From: CAYXSX01 sp964467925
Lineage (GTDB): Bacteria; Pseudomonadota; Alphaproteobacteria; Micavibrionales; Micavibrionaceae
Assembly (NCBI GenBank): GCA_964467925.1
Contig: CAYXSX010000008.1
Span: forward strand, 5,353 to 69,352
Direction of reading: 5' to 3'
DNA: 64,000 bases
Positions within the stretch are counted from its first letter, which is position 1. Every line of letters begins with the position of its first letter. The position numbers and the translations under genes were made by a program. This document shows positions 24,482 through 34,000 of the stretch, piece by piece. Under the pieces are notes generated by a model. That model did not search any database. It was not told the origin of the DNA and saw only the letters and a program-made list of their open reading frames with translations.

Positions 24482-25883
24482 CATCCAGCTTTTTAAAAAG
24501 CAGGAACGCATATATCCCAAGCGGGTTTCAGGCAGGTACCGGAACCTGAAATGGGTGGCGATGGTGGTATGCCTCGCCATTTACTATCTCGTGCCCTTCA
24601 TCCGCTGGGATCGCGGACCGTACCTCCCCGATCAGGCGGTGCTGATCGACCTTGCCCACGGTCGCGCCTACTGGTTCTGGATCGAGATATGGCCGCAGGA
24701 GGTTTACATCCTCACCGGCATTCTGATCTTCGCCGCTATCGGACTATTCTTTATCACGGCGCTGTTCGGTCGTGTGTGGTGCGGTTATTTATGCTTCCAG
24801 ACGGTGTGGACGGACTTGTTTGTCTGGGTCGAACGCATCGTGCAGGGCGACCGCACCAAGCGCAAAAGACTGCGCGAGGGGCCGTGGACATGGGAAAAAA
24901 TCTATAAAATGGCGATCACTCACGCCATCTGGCTTGTCATCGCATGGTGCACGGCGGGCTCCTTCGTGCTGTATTTCAACGACGCGCCCACACTGGTCAA
25001 AAGCTTTTTCGAACTCAACGTCTCTCCCACCGTGCTGGGATTTATCGGCGGGCTTACCTTTATGACCTATCTGATGGCGGGGTTCGCGCGCGAACAGGTC
25101 TGCACCTATATGTGCCCCTATGCGCGGTTTCAGTCCGCGATGTTCGACAAGGATACTCTGATTATCGGATACGACACCGCCCGCGGCGAACCGCGCGGCA
25201 GCCACAAAAAAGGCGATAGCTGGGAAGGTCGTGGCCATTGTATCGACTGCACCGCCTGCGTTCAGGTCTGCCCCATGGGCATCGACATCCGCGAGGGGCT
25301 GCAGATGGAATGCATCGCCTGCGGCCTTTGCGTCGATGCCTGCGACGACATCATGACGAAAATCGATCTGCCCAAGGGGCTCATCCGCTACGATACCGAG
25401 CGCAGGCTGGAGGAAAAAACCACAGGCAAGATGGGCGCGCTGCACCTTATGCGCCCGCGCACGATTTATTACGCCTGTGTCCTTGCCGCAGTCGGCGGGC
25501 TGATGCTTTTTGCGCTTCTAAGCCGCCCGCCGGTGGAGATGAACGTCCTGCACGACCGCAATCCCCTTTTCGTCCAGCTTTCGACCGGTGAAATCCGCAA
25601 CGGCTATAATATTAAAATTCTCAACAAAACGCATGAGCCTGGAACCTATCATCTAAGCGTCGCGGAATTGCCGGATGCGAAAATCGACGTCGGCGGCGCG
25701 GGTGAAATGAGTGCGGAAAAAATCTTCGTCCCCGCCAACAGCGTGGGGCAGTTCCGCATTTTCGTGCACGCGCCGCTCAGCCCGCAAGACCCGAAAGAAA
25801 TCCGTTTCAACGTGCGCGATCTGGACAGCGGATATGAAACACAGCACGAAACCATGTTTATATCGGAAAGGCCCCGCGGATGA
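24471..25883 (+). CDS. ccoG: cbb3 assembly ferredoxin-like protein CcoG (FixG/RdxA)
   Basis: 470 residues, five or so membrane helices. Two [4Fe-4S] sites appear as CIDCTACVQVCPMG and CIACGLCVDACD, with an additional CTYMCPYARFQSAM upstream. The C-terminal domain (after LMLFALLSRPPVEMNVLHDR) is periplasmic and immunoglobulin-like. CcoG is thought to reduce copper for oxidase assembly. It overlaps ccoH by 4 bases. Confidence 0.96.
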   Translation: MTSDIQLFKKQERIYPKRVSGRYRNLKWVAMVVCLAIYYLVPFIRWDRGPYLPDQAVLIDLAHGRAYWFWIEIWPQEVYILTGILIFAAIGLFFITALFGRVWCGYLCFQTVWTDLFVWVERIVQGDRTKRKRLREGPWTWEKIYKMAITHAIWLVIAWCTAGSFVLYFNDAPTLVKSFFELNVSPTVLGFIGGLTFMTYLMAGFAREQVCTYMCPYARFQSAMFDKDTLIIGYDTARGEPRGSHKKGDSWEGRGHCIDCTACVQVCPMGIDIREGLQMECIACGLCVDACDDIMTKIDLPKGLIRYDTERRLEEKTTGKMGALHLMRPRTIYYACVLAAVGGLMLFALLSRPPVEMNVLHDRNPLFVQLSTGEIRNGYNIKILNKTHEPGTYHLSVAELPDAKIDVGGAGEMSAEKIFVPANSVGQFRIFVHAPLSPQDPKEIRFNVRDLDSGYETQHETMFISERPRG

Positions 25884-26089
25884 GCGACCAAGCCACACAA
25901 TCAAAAAAAGATGGCCGCAGATTTTTCCTTATCCTGTTCGGCTTTTTCGTGATCTTTGCCAGCGTAGATGCCTTCTTCGTTTACAAGGCACTTTCGACCA
26001 ACACGGGCGTCGTTTCCGAAAACGCCTATGAACAGGGCCTGCGCTATAACGACATTCTGGCCGAAGCGAAAAAGCGCCATGAAAAATGA
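25880..26089 (+). CDS. ccoH: Short FixH/CcoH-like protein
   Basis: 69 residues. One membrane helix (FFLILFGFFVIFASVDAFFVYKAL, about 15-38) is followed by TGVVSENAYEQGLRYNDILAEA, the conserved FixH signature after the helix. FixH proteins are usually about 150 residues with a periplasmic domain; here translation stops at KKRHEK, so the domain is missing. The overlaps with ccoG and ccoI are natural, so it looks like a true minimal version rather than an assembly error. Confidence 0.85.
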   Translation: MSDQATQSKKDGRRFFLILFGFFVIFASVDAFFVYKALSTNTGVVSENAYEQGLRYNDILAEAKKRHEK

Positions 26090-28238
26090 AACCGGATATG
26101 AAGGGCTGGTACGGCAAAACCCTGACGGGCTTCAGGCCGTTTCCTTCCTTGTCGGCGGCGCGCATTGTGCGGCCTGTATCCAGAAAATCGAATCCGCTCT
26201 TCTGGGCGACCCGCACATCAAACACGCGCGGCTGAATTTTTCTACCGGGCGGCTAGGTGCGGAATGGGACGGCCCTCCCGCCCTTGCCAATGATTTCGCG
26301 CAGAAAATAGAGGCGCTGGGCTACACTGTTCACCCCTATAACCTCGACACACGCCAGAGCGCGGCTGAAGATGAAAACACCGATCTGCTGCTCCGCCTTG
26401 GCGTGGCGGGTTTTGCAATGGGCAATATCATGCTGCTTTCCGTCGGGCTTTGGACAACTGATGCAGTGACGATGGGCGTGGCCACGCGCGAGCTTCTGCA
26501 CTGGGTTTCCGCGTTGATCGCCATTCCCGCGATTGTGTTCTCGGGAAAACCCTTTTTCAATTCGGCATGGGCGGCGCTGAAAAACCGCAACACGAATATG
26601 GACGTGCCGATTTCCGTCGCGATGATTCTTGCCAGCGCCATGAGCGTTTTTGAAATCCTGAATCACGGCGAACACGCCTATTTCGATTCCGCCGTCATGC
26701 TTATGTTCTTCCTGCTCATTGGGCGGTATCTCGATTTCCGTGTCCGGCGCAACGCCAAAAGTGCCGCAAGCGATTTGATGCAGACTTTGAGCGGTTTTGC
26801 CACCGTGCTGAAGAACGGCAAGACCCGGCGCATTTTCATCCGCGATCTTGGTGCAGGAATGGAGGTTCTGGTCGCGGCGGGCGAAACTATTCCCGCCGAC
26901 GGCACGATCACTAAAGGTCAAGGCACGGTGGATATCTCCCTCGTGACCGGGGAAACGCTGCCCGCCAGCGTTAAAAAAGGCGACAGAGTGTATGCCGGAA
27001 CGCTCAATCTGTCCACACCGCTGCAAATCAAGGTAACCAAGGCGGGCGAAGGCTCTCTGCTTGCCGACGTCGTACGCCTGATCGAAAGCGCGGAGCAGGC
27101 GCAGGCCCAGTACATCCGCCTTGCCGATAAAGCCGCGCGGCTTTATACGCCTGTAGTTCATCTTTTCGCTCTGCTGGCCTTTGCCCTGTGGTGGGGACTT
27201 TGGGGCGCGGCTTGGCAGGACGCGCTCATGACCGCGATCACTGTGCTGATCATCACCTGCCCCTGCGCTCTGGGTCTGGCTGTGCCGGTGGTGCAGGTTC
27301 TGGCCTCAGGAATTTTGATGAAGCGCGGCGTTCTTGTAAAATCCGGCGACGCGCTCGAGCGGCTGGCCAGGATCGACACGATTTTATTCGACAAAACCGG
27401 CACGTTGACCCTTGGTAAGCCGAGCCTCACCGGAAACTATAATCAAGCCGATTTACGCCTCGCCGCTTCTCTGGCCGCGCATAGCCGCCATCCGCTTTCT
27501 ATTGCCCTGCGGAAGGGGTTTGACGGCGATCTTCTTTCCCTTACCGATATTCAGGAGCATGCGGGCAAGGGTCTGAAGGCGAATTTCGAAGGCAGAGAAA
27601 TCAAGCTCGGCAACGCAACATGGTGCGGTATAGAAGATGACGGAATAGAAGGCATTCGCGTCTTTCTAACCGTGGATGAAGCCGCAACCGCCGCATTCCA
27701 CTTCGAGGACAAGCTGCGCGGCGATGCAAAAACTACGATCGCCGGATTGCAAAATCGTGGGTTGGATACGATCCTTCTGTCCGGTGACCGCAAGGCCGCG
27801 GCAGAAAATATCGCCACGGAGGCAGGGATCAAAACACTCTATGCCGAACAAACGCCGGTCGATAAATACAACGTCTTGCAGGAACTGAAATCGCAAGGAC
27901 ACAAGGTTCTGATGGTCGGCGACGGACTTAACGACGCGCCCGTGCTTGCCAGCGCCGATATTTCCATAGCCCCAGGTACGGCGATAGATATGGCCCGAAA
28001 CGCGGCAGATATCGTGTTTATGGGCGAGGCCCTTGCGCCAGTCGCCCTCACGTACCACATCGCCGTGAAGGCGCAAAAGCTGGTAAAGCTCAATTTCGCG
28101 CTGGCCGTTCTCTATAACGCCGTCGCCATTCCGCTGGCCTTTGCCGGGCTGGTCACACCCCTGATCGCCGCCATTGCCATGGCCGGTTCATCTCTTATTG
28201 TCATCGCGAACTCTTTCAGGTTAAAATCGAATCTATGA
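26079..28238 (+). CDS. ccoI: P1B-type copper-transporting ATPase CcoI (FixI)
   Basis: 719 residues from the ATG at 26079, inside the end of ccoH; an upstream extension in this frame is a shadow of ccoH. The N-terminal metal-binding domain has GAHCAAC. The membrane CPC motif is in ITCPCALGLAVPV. The P-domain has LFDKTGTLTLG, the nucleotide domain HSRHPLS, and the hinge MVGDGLNDAPVLASAD. It exports copper to the periplasm for the oxidase. It overlaps ccoS by 4 bases. Confidence 0.96.
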   Translation: MKNETGYEGLVRQNPDGLQAVSFLVGGAHCAACIQKIESALLGDPHIKHARLNFSTGRLGAEWDGPPALANDFAQKIEALGYTVHPYNLDTRQSAAEDENTDLLLRLGVAGFAMGNIMLLSVGLWTTDAVTMGVATRELLHWVSALIAIPAIVFSGKPFFNSAWAALKNRNTNMDVPISVAMILASAMSVFEILNHGEHAYFDSAVMLMFFLLIGRYLDFRVRRNAKSAASDLMQTLSGFATVLKNGKTRRIFIRDLGAGMEVLVAAGETIPADGTITKGQGTVDISLVTGETLPASVKKGDRVYAGTLNLSTPLQIKVTKAGEGSLLADVVRLIESAEQAQAQYIRLADKAARLYTPVVHLFALLAFALWWGLWGAAWQDALMTAITVLIITCPCALGLAVPVVQVLASGILMKRGVLVKSGDALERLARIDTILFDKTGTLTLGKPSLTGNYNQADLRLAASLAAHSRHPLSIALRKGFDGDLLSLTDIQEHAGKGLKANFEGREIKLGNATWCGIEDDGIEGIRVFLTVDEAATAAFHFEDKLRGDAKTTIAGLQNRGLDTILLSGDRKAAAENIATEAGIKTLYAEQTPVDKYNVLQELKSQGHKVLMVGDGLNDAPVLASADISIAPGTAIDMARNAADIVFMGEALAPVALTYHIAVKAQKLVKLNFALAVLYNAVAIPLAFAGLVTPLIAAIAMAGSSLIVIANSFRLKSNL

Positions 28239-28381
28239 GCATTCTGGTCTATCTCATCCCCGCCGCCTTATGTCTGGGCCTTATAGGCTTGGCAGCATTT
28301 ATATGGTCCATGAAATCCGGGCAATACGAAGATATGGGCGGGGCCGCCAACCGTATCCTTCTGGATGAGGACGAAAATTGA
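28235..28381 (+). CDS. ccoS: cbb3-type oxidase assembly protein CcoS
   Basis: 48 residues, small membrane protein. The sequence SILVYLIPAALCLGLIGLAA is the helix, followed by FIWSMKSGQYEDMGGAANRIL, the family signature (F-W-x2-K-S-G-Q-Y-D/E-D). It ends the cco operon. Its stop codon lies inside the FNR-like site of the next promoter. Confidence 0.93.
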   Translation: MSILVYLIPAALCLGLIGLAAFIWSMKSGQYEDMGGAANRILLDEDEN

Positions 28382-28419
28382 CCAAAGTCAAGCAGACACA
28401 ACCCCATTTATGCTAAGAT
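28378..28419 (+). promoter_or_regulatory. FNR-type site and -10 for the aerotaxis genes
   Basis: TTGAC-CAAA-GTCAA at 28378-28391 is a perfect palindrome overlapping the ccoS stop. TAAGAT at 28414-28419 begins 29.5 bp from its centre and predicts a start at about 28426, the GTG start codon of the PAS gene, implying a leaderless message. Confidence 0.72.
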
Positions 28420-28425
28420 AAAAAG

Positions 28426-28947
28426 GTGAAAGAACCGACCCTAACTGGTGTAGAACGGACGTTTAACGCTAATGAAATTATTGTAAGCAAGACCAACCTG
28501 AAAGGGCACATCACCTACGCCAACCGCGTATTCATTGATCTGTCCGGATACAGGGAAAAGGATCTGATCGGCGCGCCGCACAGCATACTGCGCCATCCGC
28601 AAATGCCGCGCTGCGTCTTCAAGCTTTTGTGGGATACGATTGAAAGCCGGAAAGAAATTTTCGCCTACGTGATCAACCTTGCGGCAAACGGCGACCATTA
28701 CTGGGTTTTCGCGCATGTGACGCCGAGCTTCGATGCGAGCGGAGCCCTGACGGGCTATCATTCCAACCGCCGCGTCCCCAACCGCCAGACGCTGGATCAG
28801 ACTATCATCCCGCTCTATCAATCCCTGCTGAAGGAAGAACAAAAGCATCCCAACCGGAAAGAGGGAATGATGGCGGGCTACAATATGCTGCTTTCCCTTC
28901 TGGAGCAGAAAGGTATGGGTTATGATGAACTTATCTTCTCTGTCTAA
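28426..28947 (+). CDS. Aer-like PAS domain protein
   Basis: 173 residues from a GTG; no ribosome-binding site is seen. The PAS fold follows the Aer pattern: GHITYANRVFIDLSGYREKDL, GAPHSILRHPQMPRCVFK, NLAANGDHYWVFAHVTP and TGYHSNRRVPN. In Aer this domain binds FAD and senses redox state. Here it lacks membrane and signalling domains, but the next gene, a chemoreceptor, overlaps it by 26 bases, so Aer appears split into sensor and transducer. Confidence 0.85.
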   Translation: MKEPTLTGVERTFNANEIIVSKTNLKGHITYANRVFIDLSGYREKDLIGAPHSILRHPQMPRCVFKLLWDTIESRKEIFAYVINLAANGDHYWVFAHVTPSFDASGALTGYHSNRRVPNRQTLDQTIIPLYQSLLKEEQKHPNRKEGMMAGYNMLLSLLEQKGMGYDELIFSV

Positions 28948-30214
28948 GGCCAAAATATTCGCCGCATTAACTATGGGCTCGGCCTTAGCATGCCCTTTTT
29001 TTCCGGTGCCGGGCGCTGCGGCGGTCTGTGCTTTTACGGCGCTCGGCTTTTACAACATTCATAAGGCCCAGCGCAACATCAGGAAGGCCACCGCAGTGTG
29101 CAAAAAGCTGGAGAAGGGAGACTTTGAAACCCGCCTGACGCATATTCCGCGTGATGGAGAAATCTCCGAACTGCTCTGGTCGATCAACGAAATGACGGAT
29201 TGCATGGACGCCTTCGTGCGCGAATCCACCGCCGCGATGGAGCATGTCAGCCGCAATCAGTATTTCCGCCGTATCCTTGAGGCGGGATTGCAGGGCGGCC
29301 TTTTAAACGGTGCGCGGATCATCAACAACGCGACCCAGAACGTGGCGGATAAAATGAACGGCTTTACCGCGATCGCCAATGATGTCGATACCTCGCTGAT
29401 CAATGTCATGAGCCAGATCAACTCGACCGTTTTAAGTCTGGAGGAAAGCACGACCGTGATGCAATCCAGCGTATCGCAAGCCAGAAGCGAAACGGAAAAG
29501 GCTATCGACAATTCCAACCAGACCTCTTTAAGCTCGCAATCGATTTCTGCGGCGGCGGAAGAAATGTCGGCTTCCATCGCGGAAATCAGCACACAAATTA
29601 CAAAAACCGCCAGTATTTCAAACGAGGCCGTTTCCATGGCCAACGATGCCGGAAGCGTCGTACAGGCGCTCGCCGAAACCGCCAAGAGCATCAGCGAAGT
29701 GATTTCGCTTATTCAGGAAATCGCGGAGCAGACGAACCTGCTCGCTCTGAACGCAACCATAGAGGCGGCGCGCGCCGGAGATGCCGGTAAGGGATTTGCC
29801 GTCGTCGCCACGGAGGTCAAGGCTCTGGCCTCCCAGACCGCCAAAGCGACGGAAGAAATCAGATCGCATATCACCGAAGTGCAAAGCGCGACAGGAAATG
29901 CTGTTTCCTCCTTTGAGGACATAGGCAAAATCGTTTCTGATATTTCCGAGGCGTGTAACGTCGTTGCTGCTGCGGTAGAACAGCAAAACGCCGCCTCCAA
30001 GGAAATCGCCGTGAACGCGGAGCGAGCCTCTAGCGCAACGCAATCGGTTTCCTCTAACATTCACGACCTTGGTAAAAACGTGCAACAGGTCGATGACATC
30101 AGCCGCCGGGTTAAAGACGGAAGCGCCAATCTTTCCACCCAGTCCAAGGATCAGGTCGAAGCCCTGCTCGCCAAGATGAAAATCTTTATGGGCGAGCTGA
30201 AAAAAATCGCCTAA
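28922..30214 (+). CDS. Methyl-accepting chemotaxis protein (partner of the Aer-like PAS protein)
   Basis: 430 residues. The N-terminus holds one or two membrane helices (residues about 8-40) and a HAMP-like linker (LEKGDFETRLTHIPRDGEISELLWSIN in part). The signalling hairpin tip is EQTNLLALNATIEAARAGDAGKGFAVVATEVKAL, near residues 270-303. There is no periplasmic ligand domain, as in Aer. It overlaps the PAS gene and probably forms an energy-taxis receptor with it. Confidence 0.9.
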   Translation: MMNLSSLSKAKIFAALTMGSALACPFFPVPGAAAVCAFTALGFYNIHKAQRNIRKATAVCKKLEKGDFETRLTHIPRDGEISELLWSINEMTDCMDAFVRESTAAMEHVSRNQYFRRILEAGLQGGLLNGARIINNATQNVADKMNGFTAIANDVDTSLINVMSQINSTVLSLEESTTVMQSSVSQARSETEKAIDNSNQTSLSSQSISAAAEEMSASIAEISTQITKTASISNEAVSMANDAGSVVQALAETAKSISEVISLIQEIAEQTNLLALNATIEAARAGDAGKGFAVVATEVKALASQTAKATEEIRSHITEVQSATGNAVSSFEDIGKIVSDISEACNVVAAAVEQQNAASKEIAVNAERASSATQSVSSNIHDLGKNVQQVDDISRRVKDGSANLSTQSKDQVEALLAKMKIFMGELKKIA

Positions 30215-30226
30215 AGCGGCAGCAAA

Positions 30227-30268
30227 TTGACTTGTGTCAATTTTTTCCCGCGCAAAGCCGCTTACTCT
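30227..30268 (+). promoter_or_regulatory. FNR-type site and -10 upstream of ompW
   Basis: TTGAC-TTGT-GTCAA at 30227-30240 is a perfect palindrome; TACTCT at 30263-30268 begins 29.5 bp from its centre, giving a start near 30275. OmpW genes are FNR-regulated in enteric bacteria, which agrees. Confidence 0.72.
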
Positions 30269-30312
30269 CATACCGTGATTAAATACAGATGCGGTTGAGA
30301 GGACCAAAAATC

Positions 30313-30944
30313 ATGTCAAAAAAATTAAAGCTGCTTATGCTAACCACTATGGCCCTTACAGGTGTCACAAGCGCCGCAATGGCGCAGGAAGGGTCAGACT
30401 GGCTTGCCAAGGAACGTTTCCAGCTTCGCATACGGGCGATCGACGTTAACGCCGACGGTGATGGTACAGTCGCGCAAAACGGCCTGAAAACAGATGTAGA
30501 TGCGTCTATCACCCCGGAAGTAGACGTTACACGAAGAATATAGCAGCTGAGCTGATTGCGGCAACGTCAAAGCATACGGTCACAGCAGGAAACCTTGTTT
30601 TGGGCGATGCGTGGATCCTGCCACCCACCCTGACTGTGCAATATCATTTTACGCCGGAAAATAAATTCAGCCCCTATGTCGGCGCCGGGCTTAACTATTC
30701 CCTGTTTTACGGCGAGGATGACGGCGCCGGGTTCGACAATCTGGATGTCGATGGGGGCGTCGGTTACGCGATTCAGGCCGGTTTTGATTACTGGCTGAAC
30801 GATAACTGGGGCGTTAACGCGGACGCGAAATACATCAATCTTGACGTGGATGTCGATGTAGATTCAGGCAGCACACATCTTGACGCCGATAGCGTTGATC
30901 TTGACCCCGTTATTCTTGGAGTTGGAGTATCCTACCGATTCTAA
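30313..30944 (+). pseudogene. ompW: OmpW-family outer-membrane protein, frameshifted
   Basis: The ATG at 30313 follows GAGAGGACC and starts a good signal peptide (MSKKLKLLMLTTMALTGVTSA, then AMAQEG). The frame runs to DVDASITPEVDV and then hits a stop at 30541-30543. In another frame the protein resumes as TKNIAAELIAATSKHTVTAG and continues through LPPTLTVQYHFTP and PYVGAGLNYSLFYGEDD to the C-terminal Phe (GVGVSYRF). The missing stretch fits a 10-base deletion of about four residues (expected pattern D-V-T/S-Y-F-F-T-K-N). Either a real pseudogene or a sequencing error. Confidence 0.85.
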
Positions 30945-31010
30945 GAATTTCGTTTTTAAATCAGATAGATAAAGTCAGTTTCACGTGAAACATGACCGAA
31001 ATCAGGGCAT

Positions 31011-34000
31011 ATGCCAGATCTCTACCATTTAGCTATAAAGAACTTTGTCAAAATAGCCTGCCTGGCCTGCTGGTATTTTCTTGCGGGGAGGCTGGGACTG
31101 TTGCTCGCCATTCCTCCGGGCTACGCCACCGTATTCTGGCCGGCATCGGGAATCGCACTCGCCTTTATCTATCATTACGGCTACCGGCTTTTACCCGGCG
31201 TTTTTATCGGCTCTGCCGTGCTGAATTTCCTGACCTATTACAGCCCGGAAAACTGGAACGATGTAGTCATAACTCATCTGATAAATGCGCTTTCCATCGG
31301 CACGGGCGCAACCTTGCAGGCATGGCTAGGCACCTTCCTGATGCGGCGTTTCATTGGAACGAACGACAGGCTTGAAAAGACCAGGAATATTCTAAAATTC
31401 CTTATGCTTGGAGCCATCATCAGCGGGCTTGTATCCGCAAGCTGGGGTATCTCTACGCTTCTATTGACAAAAACCATACCGCTTAGCAATAGCCTGTTTT
31501 CATGGTGGACATGGTATACGGGTGACGTGCTCGGCATTATGGTTTTTAGTCCGGTCATTATGTTGCTGCTAAACGACGCCGTAAATAAAGCACGCAAAGT
31601 GTATGTCGCCGTCCCTATGCTCGTAATATTCTCGATCGTCATCCATCTTTTCATCCTTGGATTAAAATGGGAAGACAAGCGAGCCAAAGCTGTCTTTGAA
31701 AATAACGCCATCCTTGCCGCAGAACACATTAAGAAAGAATTTTTGAGTTATTGGCAGGAACTCGAGGCGTTGGAAAGTTTTTATAAATCTTTCAACGTAA
31801 TAAACAGAGACGAATTTTCAACTTTTGTAAGCGATTCTCTGTCGCGGCATAAAGGTATTAAAGGCATGGTCTGGGTGCCTTATATCACCGCAGACGAACG
31901 CAAAGGTTTCGAACAAAAAGTTCGCTCAGAAGGTTTTCCGAACTTCTATATCAAGGAACGGGACGAAAACAACGAACTGGTCAAAGCCGGACCGCGTGAT
32001 CAATATTTTCCGGCCTATTTTATGGAGCCTTTCACAGCCTCCTACCATCACCGTATGGGACAAGATCTGGGGATGGAAAAAAAGCGCCACGATGCACTGA
32101 TGCGCGCCGCAAAGACCGGACATGGAATCGCAACACGCCGCATCCGCTTTTTTTCTGAAACGGAAGCCGATCAATTCGGCGTACTGGTAAACATCCCAAT
32201 TTATAAAAAAGATTTTAATCCCAAAAACGAACAAGAACGGCTTGAAAACCTGCAAGGTTATGTTGTCGGGGCGTACAGGTTTAAGGATATTCTCGAACCC
32301 CTCATCTGGCCCTGGCATTCGAAAGGCCTGGAAATCGAAATTATTGATAAAACCGAACCTGAGCAGCCTGAAATGCTTTTCAGTTCTTCCACCGGCTCGG
32401 CAAAAAAAGATGTTTCACTTCCAGCCAAATCTAGTTTCACAAGAAATTTTACCCTGGACGTTTATGACCGGATCTGGGAAATCAGGGCTTATAGTCCTTT
32501 TTTCTATATTATTGCCAACAAGAATTGGGCAATCTGGATAACATTGGCAGGAGGCGTTTTCTTTACAGGACTTCTTGGAACTTTTCTTCTTATGGCCACC
32601 GGAAGAACCGCCGAGATCGAACAAATTGTCTATGAACGCACCAAGGAACTTCAACAAAAGAGACTTGAACTGGAAAAAGCGCAAAAGCAGGCGGAAGCCG
32701 CAAGCCAGACAAAGAGCGATTTCCTTGCCAATATGAGCCATGAAATCAGAACACCCATGACCGCCATTATCGGCATGACGCAGTTGCTGGATGATATGAA
32801 GTTGAATAAAACCACTCGCTACTACGTGGATACGATCGCCCATTCGGCAGACTTCCTTTTGCAAATTATAGATGACATTCTGGACTTCTCCAAAATCGAA
32901 TCCGGGCAGGTAAAGCTGGAAAATGTTTCCTTTAATTTGCATGAACTGTGCGAGAAGGTTCATCAGACTTTTGTATCAAAGGCCTCGGAAAAAAGCGTCG
33001 ATCTAAGGTTGGAATATGCCGGAAACGCACCCAAAATATTTATAGGTGATCCCGGAAAAATCCGTCAAGTTCTGTTTAATCTTTGCGGGAACGCCATTAA
33101 ATTTACCAATGAGGGCCATATCATCCTATCTGTAAATCCTATAAGAATTTCCGAAACAGAGGCGACGTTATTCATCTGCGTAAAGGATACGGGTATCGGA
33201 ATTCCGAAAGACAAGCAAAAACTTATTTTTAATAAATTCCAGCAAGCAGATACATCCACGGCACGCAAATACGGCGGTACGGGTCTGGGTCTGAGCATAT
33301 GTAGGCAGATCGTCAAGCTGATGGGCAGCACTCTAAAGGTTAAAAGCGAACCGGACAAAGGCTCCGAATTTTATTTCGAACTGACACTGCCCGTAAGCAA
33401 GAATGCAGAGAATGGAGCTATAGGGCTGAAAGAAAAGCGGAATTATCAAGGTCTGAGAATACTCTTAGTAGAAGACACGATGCTCAATCAAGAAGTAATC
33501 GGCACAATGTTTGAGAAGAGAGGTTTCGAAATTCTTAAGGCCGAGAACGGCGAAGTGGCTATTGAAAAACTCCTGAAAGAAAAGGTCGATCTTATCCTGA
33601 TGGACTGCCAGATGCCGATTATGGACGGATATGAAGCCACAAGGAAAATCAGAAATGAATTAAAAATGAAGGATATTCCGATTGCCGCGGTCAGTGCCAA
33701 GGCTTTTAAATCAGACCGGGATCAATGTCTGGAGGCAGGCATGAACGATTATATCAGCAAGCCGATCAAGAACGATGATCTGGATGAACTTTTAGGCCGG
33801 ATATTTCCAAGCGAGAAAAAAACGGAGCAGGAAAGTACAGAGATCATAGATAAGGAAATTTTGCAGAAGCTTAGAAAAATTACGGGCGACAGATTTTTAA
33901 GGATTTTGGAAACTTATAAAAGCGAGGCACAGGAGCTTCTTGAAAAGCTGGAACAAGCGATTGCGGAACATGACCCTAAAGGCGCCGAGTACGCCTCTCA

